A DNA stretch of 38,801 nucleotides from Paenibacillus sp. UNC499MF (GCF_900107975.1 NZ_FNVF01000005.1:335215-374015), one strand, 5' to 3'; shown: positions 1 to 8,507, counted from the stretch's first letter. Numbers and translations: made by a program. Notes: generated by a model from the sequence alone, not told the origin.

Positions 1-659
1 TTGTTGTTCTGGTTGTTGTTCTGGCCTTGGCCTCCTTGGCCGCCGCCCTGCCGCTGGTTGTTCGGCTTGGCGTCGGACGAACGCTCGCCGCGCTGCTGAT
101 CCCCGCGGGGTTGCCTCGGCGGACGAGGCTTGCCCTGCTTCTGGGAAACCTGGGCATCCGCACGGCCTCCGTCCTGCTGCCGCTGGGAGCGGTTCGAAGA
201 ACCTCTCTGCTCCTGCCGTGATTCCCTCGCCTCCTGCTTGTTGTCGGCACGCGGCTCACGGCCGTCGCTCTTGCCCTCACGGGCCTCCTGCTTGGCTTCC
301 GCTCTGGAAGCCCCCTGGTGCCTGGAAGGCTTGGGAGCTCCCTCCGCTGCGGCTTCCTCCTCCGTTTGTTCGGGCGGAGTATGCTTGCCCGGGAGCTTTT
401 CAAGAATAAAATAAGCGCATCCGAAGTTGCAGTATTCGTTCAAATAATCCTGAAGATAGACAATCGAAGATTCCTTGCCCGCTTTGCTGTGATTTTCGCG
501 AAAAAATCCTCTGAGACGCAGCTGATTGTATCCCCAGTCACCCACTATATAATCGTAACGTTCAAGCACTTCGCTGTAACGGTCCCGGAAAACTTCCTGA
601 TTCCAACCGTTCCGGTGTTCGGTTATCAGCTCGTACGCTCTGCCTCCGATATGAATCAT
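1..659 (-). CDS. yutD: YutD family protein (DUF1027) with long disordered tail, 3' end outside the window
   Basis: The frame starts at an ATG at 659 behind a GGGGAGGAA ribosome binding site and stays open to the window edge, giving at least 219 residues without a stop. The first ~100 residues form a compact domain, including a WGYNQLRLRGF stretch and CAYFILEK near residue 85, and match the small YutD family, which in Bacillus is only about 100 residues long. The remainder is a low-complexity extension rich in Gln, Asn, Gly, Arg and Lys that ends in Q/N repeats at the window edge. The function of YutD is unknown. Position next to lipA and lytH matches the Bacillus yut/yun region and supports the call. 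The tail is probably disordered and might bind nucleic acid, but that is inference. Confidence 0.85.
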   Translation of the reverse strand, partial: MIHIGGRAYELITEHRNGWNQEVFRDRYSEVLERYDYIVGDWGYNQLRLRGFFRENHSKAGKESSIVYLQDYLNEYCNFGCAYFILEKLPGKHTPPEQTEEEAAAEGAPKPSRHQGASRAEAKQEAREGKSDGREPRADNKQEARESRQEQRGSSNRSQRQQDGGRADAQVSQKQGKPRPPRQPRGDQQRGERSSDAKPNNQRQGGGQGGQGQNNNQNN

Positions 660-691
660 GTCCCAATTCCTCCCCTGTATCCCGGCGTCGG

Positions 692-1576
692 TTACGGAGC
701 GGACGTCTGTGAGGCCGATCGAACCTGCTCATGTGCATGGTACGAGCTGCGGACGAGCGGTCCGGATTCCACATGCTTGAATCCGCGCTTCATTCCTTCT
801 TCCTTCAACAGAGCGAACTGCTCCGGCGTATAATATTTTTCTACGGCCAAATGTTTTCTGGTCGGCTGCAAGTATTGTCCGATCGTCATAATGTCGCAGT
901 CGTGACGGCGCAGATCGTCCATGGTCCGCAGGATTTCGTCCCACTCCTCGCCGACCCCGATCATGATGCTGGACTTCGTCGGAATGTCCGGGTTCATCTT
1001 CTTCGCCCGGGCAAGCAGCTCAAGGGAGCGGCTGTATTTCGCTTTGGCCCGTACGTGATCGGACATGCGCTCAACGGTCTCGATGTTGTGGTTCAAAATG
1101 TCCGGTTTCGCGTCCATCACGATCTGCAGGGAAGCTTCATCGCCCATAAAATCGGGAATCAGCACTTCCACGCTGCAGAACGGCACTTTGCTCCGCACGG
1201 CACGGATCGTCTCGGCAAAAATCGTCGCTCCGCCGTCCTTCAGATCATCGCGCGCTACGGACGTTACAACGCAGTGTTTGAGCCCCATCTGAGCGGCGGC
1301 GTCGGCTACGCGTTCCGGCTCCTGAAGATCCAGCTCGGTCGGCAGGCCCGTTTTAACCGCACAAAAGCGGCAGGCACGGGTACAAATATCCCCGAGGATC
1401 ATAAAAGTTGCCGTACGGTTTGCCCAGCATTCGTGAATGTTTGGGCATTTCGCTTCTTCACATACCGTGTGGAGCGTTTTGGAACGCATCATGTTTTTCA
1501 AATCTTTAAAGTTATCGTCGGTGTTCAGTTTTATTTTCAGCCATTCCGGCTTGCGCTGTAACGGTTTAGTTGCCAT
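692..1576 (-). CDS. lipA: Lipoyl synthase
   Basis: Radical-SAM enzyme that inserts two sulfurs into the octanoyl chain on lipoate-dependent proteins. At 294 residues it has the family's usual length. It carries the auxiliary-cluster cysteines C39, C44 and C50 ([12 protein letters not shown]), the radical-SAM motif CTRACRFC (C65, C69, C72), and the C-terminal RSSYHA motif whose serine binds the auxiliary cluster. The start is the ATG at 1576, preceded by AAGGTGGAGC. The frame is open further upstream, but that part has no ribosome binding site and does not look like LipA. It lies 32 bp upstream of yutD on the same strand, and the two are probably co-transcribed. Confidence 0.97.
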   Translation of the reverse strand: MATKPLQRKPEWLKIKLNTDDNFKDLKNMMRSKTLHTVCEEAKCPNIHECWANRTATFMILGDICTRACRFCAVKTGLPTELDLQEPERVADAAAQMGLKHCVVTSVARDDLKDGGATIFAETIRAVRSKVPFCSVEVLIPDFMGDEASLQIVMDAKPDILNHNIETVERMSDHVRAKAKYSRSLELLARAKKMNPDIPTKSSIMIGVGEEWDEILRTMDDLRRHDCDIMTIGQYLQPTRKHLAVEKYYTPEQFALLKEEGMKRGFKHVESGPLVRSSYHAHEQVRSASQTSAP

Positions 1577-1698
1577 TGCTTGCTCCACCTTTTGTTCGCA
1601 AGGGTTGTAAGGCCTTGCGTTTATTCTTGTAACGTTCCCGATCCGAATACTTGCCAATCCATCCAAAGCAAGAAACCTGACGGAAGCCGGGCTTTTTT

Positions 1699-1709
1699 CA
1701 TTATAGCAC
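1699..1709 (-). promoter_or_regulatory. Probable sigma-A extended -10 promoter of lipA
   Basis: Read on the minus strand the site is GTGCTATAATG: a consensus -10 with the TGn extension, about 125 bp before the lipA start. I see no good -35 element, which is acceptable for an extended -10 promoter. Confidence 0.5.
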
Positions 1710-1830
1710 GAATGGACAAACAATCCACGCCGCTTTTCTTCACTTCCGGCGGCATTTAATTGAACCTCGCGGGATAAATCCACCAAGCCTGTACATCCTA
1801 ATGTCATCAGCACCAGAACGAGGTGATCGC

Positions 1831-2868
1831 ATGAAAGGAATTCTGCCGTCCAAAAGGCTGTTTGCAGGGTTGTTAACGGCGTGCCTCGCGGCATGCCCCC
1901 TTACGGTGACGGCAGCCGAACCGGTTAAGGCGCCTCCACCGGCCGCTAAAACGAAGCAAATACCGGATGCGGAGCGCAAAGAACTGATGCAGAAAGTCAG
2001 CGAAATCACGGGGATACCGTGGACTCTGCTGGCAGCTGTCGACCGCTATGAATATACCATGAACAAAAGCCGCAAAAAAGACGCGCCCGAGAGTCTGATC
2101 GGCATCGATTTCCCGGAGCTGACCTGGGTCGGGATGCTTAACCCCGATCACGAGGACACCGAGCCGGGAAGCATCGCCTTTTTCGGCGGCGTCGGGGTAG
2201 ACGGGTCGGGCGACGGTCGGGCCGACCGCGGAAGCGATCTTGACCGTCTGGCTTCGATGGCAAGGCTCATGCTGCGTCACGGAAAGGATCCCGAAGATAT
2301 CCGCATTTCGTTGTGGGAGCATTATTCCAATACACGCAGCGTCGAACGCATCGAACAATTTGCGGATATCTACGAAAAGTTCGGGACGCTCAGCCTCCAC
2401 GAGCATGCTTTCCCCCTTCCGGTCAAAGCGGAATATTCCTACCGCAGCACTTGGGGAGCCAGCCGGGGCTGGGGCGGTTTCCGCATCCATGAAGGGACGG
2501 ACCTGTTCGCGGGTTACGGTGTGCCGGTACGCAGCACCAGCTACGGCGTTATAGAAGTGAAAGGCTGGAATCCTTACGGAGGCTGGCGGATCGGCATACG
2601 TGATCTCGACAACATTTATCATTACTACGCCCACCTGTCCGGATTCGATAAAAAAATCAAGGAAGGCGACGTTGTGGCGCCCGGACAAGTTGTCGGCTGG
2701 GTAGGCAGCTCAGGCTACGGAAAACCGGGGACCTCCGGCAAATTCCCGCCTCATCTGCACTTCGGCATGTACCGGGACAGGGGCCTGGCGGATTGGCCCT
2801 TCGATCCTTATCCGTCGCTGAAGAAATGGGAGCGAGAAGAATTCAGGAAAAAAGCGGCGGGGAAGTAA
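1831..2868 (+). CDS. lytH: M23 family peptidase, LytH-like (sporulation L-Ala-D-Glu endopeptidase)
   Basis: Exported zinc peptidase of the LytH/LytM type, 345 residues. An N-terminal signal or anchor (about residues 9-27) is followed by a helical region and a C-terminal M23 domain. The zinc-binding residues are visible as HEGTD (H220, D224) and HLHFG (H308, H310). In Bacillus, LytH trims peptide side chains to single L-alanine in spore cortex peptidoglycan and sits between lipA (yutB) and yunB, the same context as here. The start chosen is the ATG at 1831, 8 bp after CGAGGTG. An in-frame ATG at 1801 lacks a ribosome binding site. The product assignment rests on synteny plus the M23 domain. 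A different M23 specificity is possible. Confidence 0.85.
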   Translation: MKGILPSKRLFAGLLTACLAACPLTVTAAEPVKAPPPAAKTKQIPDAERKELMQKVSEITGIPWTLLAAVDRYEYTMNKSRKKDAPESLIGIDFPELTWVGMLNPDHEDTEPGSIAFFGGVGVDGSGDGRADRGSDLDRLASMARLMLRHGKDPEDIRISLWEHYSNTRSVERIEQFADIYEKFGTLSLHEHAFPLPVKAEYSYRSTWGASRGWGGFRIHEGTDLFAGYGVPVRSTSYGVIEVKGWNPYGGWRIGIRDLDNIYHYYAHLSGFDKKIKEGDVVAPGQVVGWVGSSGYGKPGTSGKFPPHLHFGMYRDRGLADWPFDPYPSLKKWEREEFRKKAAGK

Positions 2869-2918
2869 CCTTCAGTCCTGCTTCCTCTTCACAATCCGCC
2901 GGACCGTGCGGCTGGACA

Positions 2919-2949
2919 AACAGGCCCTTCTCCGTGGAGAGGGCTTGTT
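2919..2949. terminator. Hairpin between lytH and yunB
   Basis: The arms AACAGGCCC and GGGCTTGTT enclose CTCC/GGAG, with one bulge and one mismatch. It sits between two convergent genes, so it can end transcription from either side. The T-run is short. Confidence 0.5.
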
Positions 2950-2965
2950 CTGTTCCCGGACCGGA

Positions 2966-3778
2966 CTACTCCGCTTTTTTATCCTCCGCTCCCTCGGGTT
3001 TAGATACCCCTTCCGCAGGCGCATCCGGCGGCTGCTTTCCGCCGCTCCCCGCTGCGGGCTGCCCTTTGAGATTGGGGAGCGAGATGCTCGGAGGCACCGC
3101 GTCCTTGCTCGATCCGACGGGGTTCCCCTTGTTGTCGAAATAGTACATGGGCACGTCGCCGACAACAAGCGAGTAGGAAATCGGAATTTCGGTTTCGACG
3201 ATTTCCGGTTCGGAATCGAACGGAATAATGACGGAAACCTCGGCGACGATCCGGATATAGACTTCGACGAGAATCATGTTGATGCCGGCATTTTCATGAC
3301 GGGTGCTGAGATCCACCTTGACGGCCCCGGCCGGCGTAATCCGGATCGGGATATTCGGACCGAAAGAAGCGAGAATGGCGCTTCCCATCGCCTGCCCGAG
3401 AGGAATATGTTCGGGAATCGCCGTCAGGCGGTTCAACTGGCTTTGAACGGCTCCGCGGGTTTCTGCCGTAATCCGCATATGCTCGGAATAATTAAGCATA
3501 AAGCCGGATACTTTGCCGCTGCTGTCCGTTTTCCAGTCGATCAGCTTCTCGAAATCCGTTCCTCGGGAAATCCTATCGGAGATCGCTTCATTGATGGATT
3601 CGGTGGCGATCTGCTTGATCCGCACTTTCGCCAGATTCATCAGCGGCGGCTTCAAATTCCGCTCGATGATAATAAACGACTGCAGCGAGACAAGCGTAAA
3701 AATGAGCAGCACGATGAACAGCCTTTTTTTCCAGCCTTGCTTGCGGGTAGGCCTGCTTTTCCATCTTTGCCGGATCAT
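2966..3778 (-). CDS. yunB: Sporulation protein YunB
   Basis: A 270-residue protein with a basic N-terminus, one membrane helix at about residues 19-38, and an extracytoplasmic domain containing the YunB-typical stretches IKQIATESINEAI and GDVPMYYF. The last ~40 residues are Pro, Gly and Lys rich and probably disordered. In Bacillus, yunB is made in the mother cell under sigma-E and its loss impairs sporulation. The exact role is unknown. The start is the ATG at 3778 after GGGAGGA. It is convergent with lytH, as expected for this conserved neighbourhood. I looked for a clear sigma-E promoter upstream and did not find a convincing one. Confidence 0.92.
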   Translation of the reverse strand: MIRQRWKSRPTRKQGWKKRLFIVLLIFTLVSLQSFIIIERNLKPPLMNLAKVRIKQIATESINEAISDRISRGTDFEKLIDWKTDSSGKVSGFMLNYSEHMRITAETRGAVQSQLNRLTAIPEHIPLGQAMGSAILASFGPNIPIRITPAGAVKVDLSTRHENAGINMILVEVYIRIVAEVSVIIPFDSEPEIVETEIPISYSLVVGDVPMYYFDNKGNPVGSSKDAVPPSISLPNLKGQPAAGSGGKQPPDAPAEGVSKPEGAEDKKAE

Positions 3779-3851
3779 CCGTGTTCCTCCCTGTCCTGCG
3801 GCATTACTATTACCCTATGCGGGCTTCTTTTAAAAAAGAAGGCTCTTCCGG

Positions 3852-3880
3852 TTGTCTGTCCCGCTCCGACAGGATATGAT
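3852..3880 (+). promoter_or_regulatory. Probable sigma-A promoter of the gene at 3923
   Basis: -35 TTGTCT (3852-3857), 17 bp spacer, -10 TATGAT (3875-3880). It lies 42 bp before the predicted start codon and points towards it. Confidence 0.5.
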
Positions 3881-3922
3881 ACAATCAGCAATTAAATCAT
3901 GGAAGTTATAACGGAGGCAGCT

Positions 3923-4411
3923 ATGCTCACTTTTGAACAAAAAATCGCCATTATGGAATCTTTCCCTGAACTGCAGCGGAAAAACGTGTCTCTCGGACGT
4001 ATAAATTTTCATTACGAAGACAGCGCTTATGATAAAAAAACCGTCGGCTATCATTTTCATCCCAACGGGAACGGGTATATTTATGCCGGGCAGATTGAGG
4101 GCGCCGAAACGGACGACAAGGGCCTCGTCAACATCCGGGATTACTCGGAAGAGCAGCTTCGCGAACTCGCCGGCGCGGCAATCCGGTCGTTAACCGCCCG
4201 TCCCGGAACGGCCCGGCAGGCAGCAGACAAAACCGGCTCTTCCGGCACGGACGAACAGACGTGGGAAAATGCCGACGGTCATGTGCTGACGGTCAAGCCG
4301 GAGGATGACATGTGGTTTATCCATGCGGGGCTTAACCTCGACTCCGTTTTTGAAAGTTACGAAGAAGCGGTGGAGTATTTGGAAGAGGAAGGGTTTACGC
4401 GTAGGAAGTAA
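3923..4411 (+). CDS. Conserved small cytoplasmic protein of unknown function
   Basis: A 162-residue soluble, acidic protein with no signal or membrane segment. I chose the ATG at 3923, 4 bp after GGAGGCA. The earlier ATG at 3899 has no ribosome binding site. The N-terminal ~85 residues (FEQKIAIMESFPELQRKNVS, then HFHPNGNGYIYAG) look like one compact domain. A polar Thr/Gly/Ser linker follows, then a second short domain with ENADGHVLTV and a C-terminal acidic helix EEAVEYLEEEGF. The style is that of a lineage-specific conserved protein of Paenibacillus relatives. I do not recognise a function. It is monocistronic, between its own promoter and a strong terminator. Confidence 0.75.
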   Translation: MLTFEQKIAIMESFPELQRKNVSLGRINFHYEDSAYDKKTVGYHFHPNGNGYIYAGQIEGAETDDKGLVNIRDYSEEQLRELAGAAIRSLTARPGTARQAADKTGSSGTDEQTWENADGHVLTVKPEDDMWFIHAGLNLDSVFESYEEAVEYLEEEGFTRRK

Positions 4412-4551
4412 ATTCGACATTCCGTAAACCGTGTGCTGGAAGTATAGGTTTGGCGGAATGAAAGGTAAGGCGTCTATAAAAATACCGGATCGGCGGCAAA
4501 TTGGAGGTCTACCGTGCAAGTAGACTTGTAATCGCTCCGCAGCCGGAACAC

Positions 4552-4600
4552 AAAAAAGAAGAAGAGCCCGCTTCCGCAAGGAAGGGCTCTTCTTCTTTTT
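4552..4600. terminator. Strong bidirectional terminator
   Basis: A long perfect stem pairs AAAAAGAAGAAGAGCCC (from 4553) with its complement at 4584-4600. A/T runs at both ends let it end both the plus gene ending at 4411 and the minus methyltransferase gene ending at 4621. Confidence 0.9.
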
Positions 4601-4620
4601 CATGATATTCAATTAAATGA

Positions 4621-5442
4621 CTAAAGAGACGACCCGGCAAGCCGCTGCCGCGACGCCTCGAAAAGCAGCACCGTCGTCGCCATCGCCACGTTGAGCGACT
4701 CCGCCTGCCCCTGCATCGGAATAATGACCCGATGCGTGGCAAGCTCTCCGGCCGCCTCGGACACGCCGCGGCCCTCGTTGCCTACCACGAGCCAGGTCGG
4801 GCGGGTCATATCGAGCGCATAGCAGCTCGAATCCGCCTGAAGGCTCGTGACGACGATCTGCCGCCCCGCTCCGCGCGCGGCCGGCAGAAGCTCCTGCAGA
4901 TCCGCCTCCACGATCGGCAGATGAAACAGCGATCCCATCGTCGAGCGGATCGCTTTGGGGTTGTACAGGTCGACGGTCCCCCGGCCGAGCACGACCGCAG
5001 AGGCGCCGACCGCGTCGGCGCTGCGGATAATCGTGCCCAAGTTCCCCGGGTCCTGGACCCCGTCGACCACGACCACGAGATCGCTGCCGGTATCCCTCAG
5101 CAGCGTCTCGGCCGGCTCCGCCGGCTTATCCACCACCGCGAAGATTCCCTGCGGTGTCTCCGTGTCGGTGCAGCGCTCCATGATCGGGCGCGTCACCGAG
5201 ACGGTTTCTATGCCGGACGCCTCGGCATGGTCCGCCAGCGTGCCGGGCAAGCCCTTGTCCACCTCGTACACGAGGGTGCGGACAGGAGCGCCGGCGCGGA
5301 CGGCCTCCTCGACGAGATGGATCCCCTCGATGAGGAAAGCGCCCGCTTTCTGCCGCCCCTTGCGGTCCAGCAGCGCGGCCCATTCTTTGACTCTGTTGTT
5401 TTGAACGGACGTGATGTCCGGCTGGTTGTATGCTTGTGCCAT
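4621..5442 (-). CDS. TrmH/SpoU family RNA 2'-O-methyltransferase
   Basis: SPOUT-fold methyltransferase of 273 residues that methylates a ribose 2'-OH in rRNA or tRNA using S-adenosylmethionine. The N-terminal ~100 residues are the L30e-like substrate-binding domain. The catalytic domain has the three SpoU motifs: DPGNLGTIIRSADA (motif 1, asparagine and arginine), VVGNEGRGVS (motif 2) and IPMQGQAESLNVAMATTV (motif 3, SAM-binding knot). The closest named relatives are RlmB and Bacillus YsgA, and the exact RNA target cannot be read from sequence. Its ribosome binding site (GGAG) lies inside the last codons of the upstream ktr gene, 6 bp away, so the two form an operon. Confidence 0.93.
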   Translation of the reverse strand: MAQAYNQPDITSVQNNRVKEWAALLDRKGRQKAGAFLIEGIHLVEEAVRAGAPVRTLVYEVDKGLPGTLADHAEASGIETVSVTRPIMERCTDTETPQGIFAVVDKPAEPAETLLRDTGSDLVVVVDGVQDPGNLGTIIRSADAVGASAVVLGRGTVDLYNPKAIRSTMGSLFHLPIVEADLQELLPAARGAGRQIVVTSLQADSSCYALDMTRPTWLVVGNEGRGVSEAAGELATHRVIIPMQGQAESLNVAMATTVLLFEASRQRLAGSSL

Positions 5443-5448
5443 AATTGA

Positions 5449-6108
5449 TTACTCCGAATATTCGACTTCAAAACGTTTTAGATCCTTGTTGTTACCGAGC
5501 ACGATCAAAATTTCTCCGGGCTGTATAGGGGCTTCAACGGGGGGAGGAATAATAAGCTGCTCCTGCCGCTTGATGGCAATCACATTGCACTGAAACTTCG
5601 CGCGAAGGTCGAGGTCGCGCAAATTTTTGCCGATCATCCGGTCGTTGGCCTTCATTTCCAGGATGCTGTGCTCGCTCGACAGCTCGATATAGTCCAGAAT
5701 ATTCGGCGAAATGAGATGATGGGCGACCCTTTGCCCCATATCCCGCTCGGGATAAATGATTTTGTCCGCGCCTATCTTGCGCAGCACTTTCCCGTGGAGA
5801 TCGTTAGCCGCTTTAACGACGATGGTCGGAATCCCGATGTCCTTCAGGAGAAGCGTAGCCAAAATGCTGGCCTGTATATTTTCACCGATTGCCACAACGA
5901 CAACGTCGAAATTCCGTATTCCGAGCGCTTTCAAAGCTTCTTCATCCGTACAATCCACTTGTACCGAATGCGTGACAACCGTGGATATCTCCTGGATACG
6001 CTCTTCGCTGTGATCCAGCGCCAGAACCTCAAAACCGAGTCCCGTCAGGTTTTTGGCTACCGACGATCCGAAACGGCCCATTCCGATGACCGCAAACTGT
6101 TTTTTCAT
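5449..6108 (-). CDS. KtrA/KtrC-type cytoplasmic regulatory subunit of a K+ channel
   Basis: A 219-residue RCK protein that forms the octameric gating ring of a Ktr potassium uptake system. The N-terminal Rossmann domain has VIGMGRFGSS with the GxGxxG nucleotide loop and the family stretch VVVVAIGENIQASILATLLL. The C-terminal RCK_C domain ends in ILIVLGNNKDLKRFE. It resembles Bacillus KtrC slightly more than KtrA (RNFD, LDLRAKFQCNVIAIKR). No membrane partner (KtrB/KtrD) is in this window, so that gene must lie elsewhere. The start is the ATG at 6108 after AAGGATGG. ATP/ADP and, in relatives, c-di-AMP control these subunits. Confidence 0.93.
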   Translation of the reverse strand: MKKQFAVIGMGRFGSSVAKNLTGLGFEVLALDHSEERIQEISTVVTHSVQVDCTDEEALKALGIRNFDVVVVAIGENIQASILATLLLKDIGIPTIVVKAANDLHGKVLRKIGADKIIYPERDMGQRVAHHLISPNILDYIELSSEHSILEMKANDRMIGKNLRDLDLRAKFQCNVIAIKRQEQLIIPPPVEAPIQPGEILIVLGNNKDLKRFEVEYSE

Positions 6109-6151
6109 GGCATTCCATCCTTACGCTTTAGGATACCTGATTCTGAAGTTA

Positions 6152-6160
6152 ATTATAGCA
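6152..6160 (-). promoter_or_regulatory. Extended -10 sigma-A promoter of the ktr-methyltransferase operon
   Basis: On the minus strand it reads TGCTATAAT, a consensus -10 with TGn extension, 44 bp before the ktr start codon. Its upstream edge overlaps the -35 of the sigma-G promoter that serves sspI in the other direction. Confidence 0.6.
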
Positions 6161-6187
6161 TGATTGCCCCCGTTTTCGAGCATATTA
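6158..6187 (+). promoter_or_regulatory. Sigma-G (forespore) promoter of sspI
   Basis: -35 GCATG (6158-6162), 18 bp spacer, -10 CATATTA (6181-6187). Both elements and the spacing fit the sigma-G/F consensus GnATR-N18-CATnnTA. It sits 35 bp before the sspI start, as expected for a forespore-expressed spore protein gene. Confidence 0.7.
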
Positions 6188-6222
6188 AAGACGAAACCAA
6201 ACGGAAGCGAGGCGTATAAGGC

Positions 6223-6426
6223 ATGATCCTCAGTTTGCGGCAAGCGATTGTTCAACGGGTCGAAGGAAAGTCCAACGATGAGCTGAAAGAAATCATCAAC
6301 GATTCCATTGACGGGCAAGAGCAGGCGCTTCCGGGACTCGGTGTTTTGTTCGAAGTGATTTGGAAAAACATCGATTCCGAGAAACAGTCCGAGCTTGTTA
6401 CGGCACTGCACGATCATTTGACTTAA
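6223..6426 (+). CDS. sspI: Small acid-soluble spore protein SspI
   Basis: A 67-residue minor small acid-soluble spore protein. It has the typical SspI pattern: N-terminal LRQAIVQRVEGKSNDELKEI, then the highly conserved core LPGLGVLFEVIWKN and a short helical C-terminus. SspI is made only in the forespore and packaged in the spore core. It is monocistronic, with a sigma-G type promoter in front and a terminator at 6477-6516 behind it. Confidence 0.95.
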   Translation: MILSLRQAIVQRVEGKSNDELKEIINDSIDGQEQALPGLGVLFEVIWKNIDSEKQSELVTALHDHLT

Positions 6427-6476
6427 AATCGGGCTTATCATCGCCGGTCTATTCCCGCCCGGGCGGTCTTCAACCG

Positions 6477-6516
6477 AAAAGCGGCAGCCGCTGTTCGCCA
6501 GCCGGCTGCCGCTTTT
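6477..6516. terminator. Bidirectional terminator between sspI and the MtnX-like gene
   Basis: A perfect 14 bp stem (AAAAGCGGCAGCCG, 6477-6490, with its complement at 6503-6516) with T/A tails on both strands. It ends sspI and the convergent minus gene. Confidence 0.9.
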
Positions 6517-6533
6517 TAACTTTTTATAACAGA

Positions 6534-7256
6534 TCAGAATTTACAAAAGCTGTGCCCCGCCGGTTCCCTGCGCTCCGGGGTCCCGGTCAGGAATTGCTCT
6601 TCCCGTTCCCTCACAACCTTCAAAATATCATGAAAAGTAGCGAACGGATAAAACGGAATCTCTTCCCGCGTCAAATAGCGGGCCAGACTGCTGCGGGCAA
6701 AAACCCAGTCGGCATAGGCCGAGCCGTATATATCGCTGCTGCCGTCGCCTATATAAATGACCCGGCAGCCTTCTTCTTTAAGCTTGCGCACAACTCCGGA
6801 TTTGCAGCAGCCGCACCAGGAACAGGCCGGATTCGTGTTTTGCGTTCCTAATGTGTAAACGCCGTCCTCCCCGTACTGAATGGGATTGGAAATAACGGTA
6901 TCCACCGTTACATGATTGGCGGCCATAATGCGGTCGATGTAATATTTCATTCCGTCGCTGAGTACCGTCACAGGAATGCTTCTGCTTTTGCAGTACGCCA
7001 GAAACTCCTCGGCCCCGTCCCTCAAATTCATACGGTCGGCGATGGCATTTACATCCTTCTGCCGATCCCCCAGAAGGCCGTAGGACGTGTGAATCCATTC
7101 CCGCGAACCGATCTCCTTGTTTAGAAAGCGCTCCAGCTTCCCCCGGACATCCGGGCGGTCTTCCACCCCGAGTTCCTTCATCAGGGTCGCCCCTACATCC
7201 TGCTCCATCAATGTGCCGTCAAAATCGGTCACCACAACAAGCTGTCCCTTCTCCAA
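6534..7256 (-). CDS. MtnX-like HAD-IB family phosphatase
   Basis: Haloacid-dehalogenase phosphatase of 240 residues. Motif I is DFDGT (nucleophile Asp near residue 11), motif II is the VLSDG serine, and motif III/IV is IGDGSSD. The cysteine-rich CSWCGCCK is characteristic of MtnX, the 2-hydroxy-3-keto-5-methylthiopentenyl-1-phosphate phosphatase of methionine salvage. No other salvage gene is nearby, so the substrate is uncertain. The last ~20 residues (ERREPAGHSFCKF) are a tail not typical of MtnX. The start is taken as TTG at 7256 behind GGGAG. A GTG seven codons later is an alternative with a better placed GGAGAAGG. Confidence 0.82.
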   Translation of the reverse strand: MEKGQLVVVTDFDGTLMEQDVGATLMKELGVEDRPDVRGKLERFLNKEIGSREWIHTSYGLLGDRQKDVNAIADRMNLRDGAEEFLAYCKSRSIPVTVLSDGMKYYIDRIMAANHVTVDTVISNPIQYGEDGVYTLGTQNTNPACSWCGCCKSGVVRKLKEEGCRVIYIGDGSSDIYGSAYADWVFARSSLARYLTREEIPFYPFATFHDILKVVREREEQFLTGTPERREPAGHSFCKF

Positions 7257-7376
7257 ACGGTATCCGCTCCCTTGTAGACTCCTTTATTCCTCCGACAAGC
7301 CCGCCGGCCGCGCGGTACACCTTTGTCCGCTGAATCCGCTCGCTCGAACTTCCTTTGGAATGAGTCTTTTTTCTCT

Positions 7377-7385
7377 ATTATAGCA
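7377..7385 (-). promoter_or_regulatory. Extended -10 promoter of the MtnX-like gene
   Basis: On the minus strand TGCTATAAT, a perfect -10 with TGn extension, about 120 bp before the TTG start. The -35 is weak. Confidence 0.5.
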
Positions 7386-7463
7386 TACAGGAATTCAGTG
7401 AAATGAATGAGAGAGATCATTGCGGCAATCGCGTTTGCAAAAAGCTGTCCGTCCGTTGGACTA

Positions 7464-8507
7464 TTATCCCCCCGGCCGGAAGCTGGAGGAAGCACGGACG
7501 ACGAGTTTCGTGGAAAGACGTTCATGGAACGAAGGAGGCAGCTCTTCGGTTTCCGGGGAAGCGTTAATCCGCTTCAGCAGCGCATCGGCCGCGAGCAGCC
7601 CCATCTCGAAGAACGGGACATAGACGGAGGTCAGCGGCGGATCGCTGAGCTTGGCGGCTTCGGAATCGTCATATCCCACGATCGCGAGATCTTCACCGGG
7701 AACGATGCCCCGCTCTTTCAGGCCCTGCATGAGGCCGACCGCCATCCGGTCGTTCGAGGAGAACACCGCATCCACTTCATCGCCGAGTTCGGCAATCCGT
7801 GCCGCGGCCTTATAGCCGCTTGTCCGGCTGTAGTTGCCTTCCAGAATCAGCCCGGGCTCCGGCGTCAGTCCCGCTTCGTTCAAGGCCCGGTAATAACCGC
7901 GCAGACGGTCCGCGCTGTTGGAATACTCCGGGGACCCGTTCAAGAACGCGATCCGCCGGTACCCGCCGTCGAGCAAGTGCTTGACCGCCTCGTAGCAGCC
8001 CTGCTCGTGGTCGGCGTCCACGACGCTGTAGGTCTCCCCTTCGTAGTGCTGATTGATCAGCACGAACGGCATGCCCTGGCGGTCAAGCTCCCGGAACCCT
8101 TCCCTCTGCGCGGGCACGTCCAGCGCACCCAGAAAAATACACCCGTCCACTTTCCGGGAACGGTATGGCTCCGTGTAATCCACCGATTCGTGGGGAGAAC
8201 GGAACATAACCAGCATATCGCAGCCGTGCCTGCGGACCCCTTCGCCGATTCCGCTCAATATTTCCGAGAAATAATACGTCGAGAACAGGTGCACCTTCGG
8301 CACGTACGGCAGAATAAGGCCGATATGACCGCTCTTCCCCAGCGCAAAGCTGCGCGCCACCGCATTGGGATGATAATTCAGCTCCTTGGCGGCCGCCAGC
8401 ACTTTCTGCTTCGTATTCTCCTTCATAGGCCCTACATTGTTAAAAACGCGGGAAACCGTCGCTTCGGACACCCCCGCCATTTTTGCCACATCTTTTCTCG
8501 TTACCAT
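7464..8507 (-). CDS. LacI family transcriptional regulator
   Basis: A 347-residue repressor or activator of the LacI/GalR family. The N-terminal helix-turn-helix TRKDVAKMAGVSEATVSRVF is followed by the hinge helix NAVARSFALGKSG and a periplasmic-binding-protein-like effector domain (IGLILPYV at about 62, SSNDRMAVGLMQGL, IVGYDDSEAAKLSDPPLTSV). The effector is probably a sugar or sugar phosphate but cannot be named. No transporter or sugar-metabolism gene is adjacent, so its targets lie elsewhere or it acts on its neighbours. A LacI-type palindrome sits about 140 bp upstream. The start is the ATG at 8507 after GAGGGGT. Confidence 0.93.
   Translation of the reverse strand: MVTRKDVAKMAGVSEATVSRVFNNVGPMKENTKQKVLAAAKELNYHPNAVARSFALGKSGHIGLILPYVPKVHLFSTYYFSEILSGIGEGVRRHGCDMLVMFRSPHESVDYTEPYRSRKVDGCIFLGALDVPAQREGFRELDRQGMPFVLINQHYEGETYSVVDADHEQGCYEAVKHLLDGGYRRIAFLNGSPEYSNSADRLRGYYRALNEAGLTPEPGLILEGNYSRTSGYKAAARIAELGDEVDAVFSSNDRMAVGLMQGLKERGIVPGEDLAIVGYDDSEAAKLSDPPLTSVYVPFFEMGLLAADALLKRINASPETEELPPSFHERLSTKLVVRASSSFRPGG

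Noticed and set aside
3827-3845. AT-rich hairpin CTTCTTTT/AAAAGAAG between yunB and the divergent gene
   Set aside because: It lies upstream of both genes with almost no loop and no GC in the stem, so it is unlikely to be a terminator. It may be incidental.
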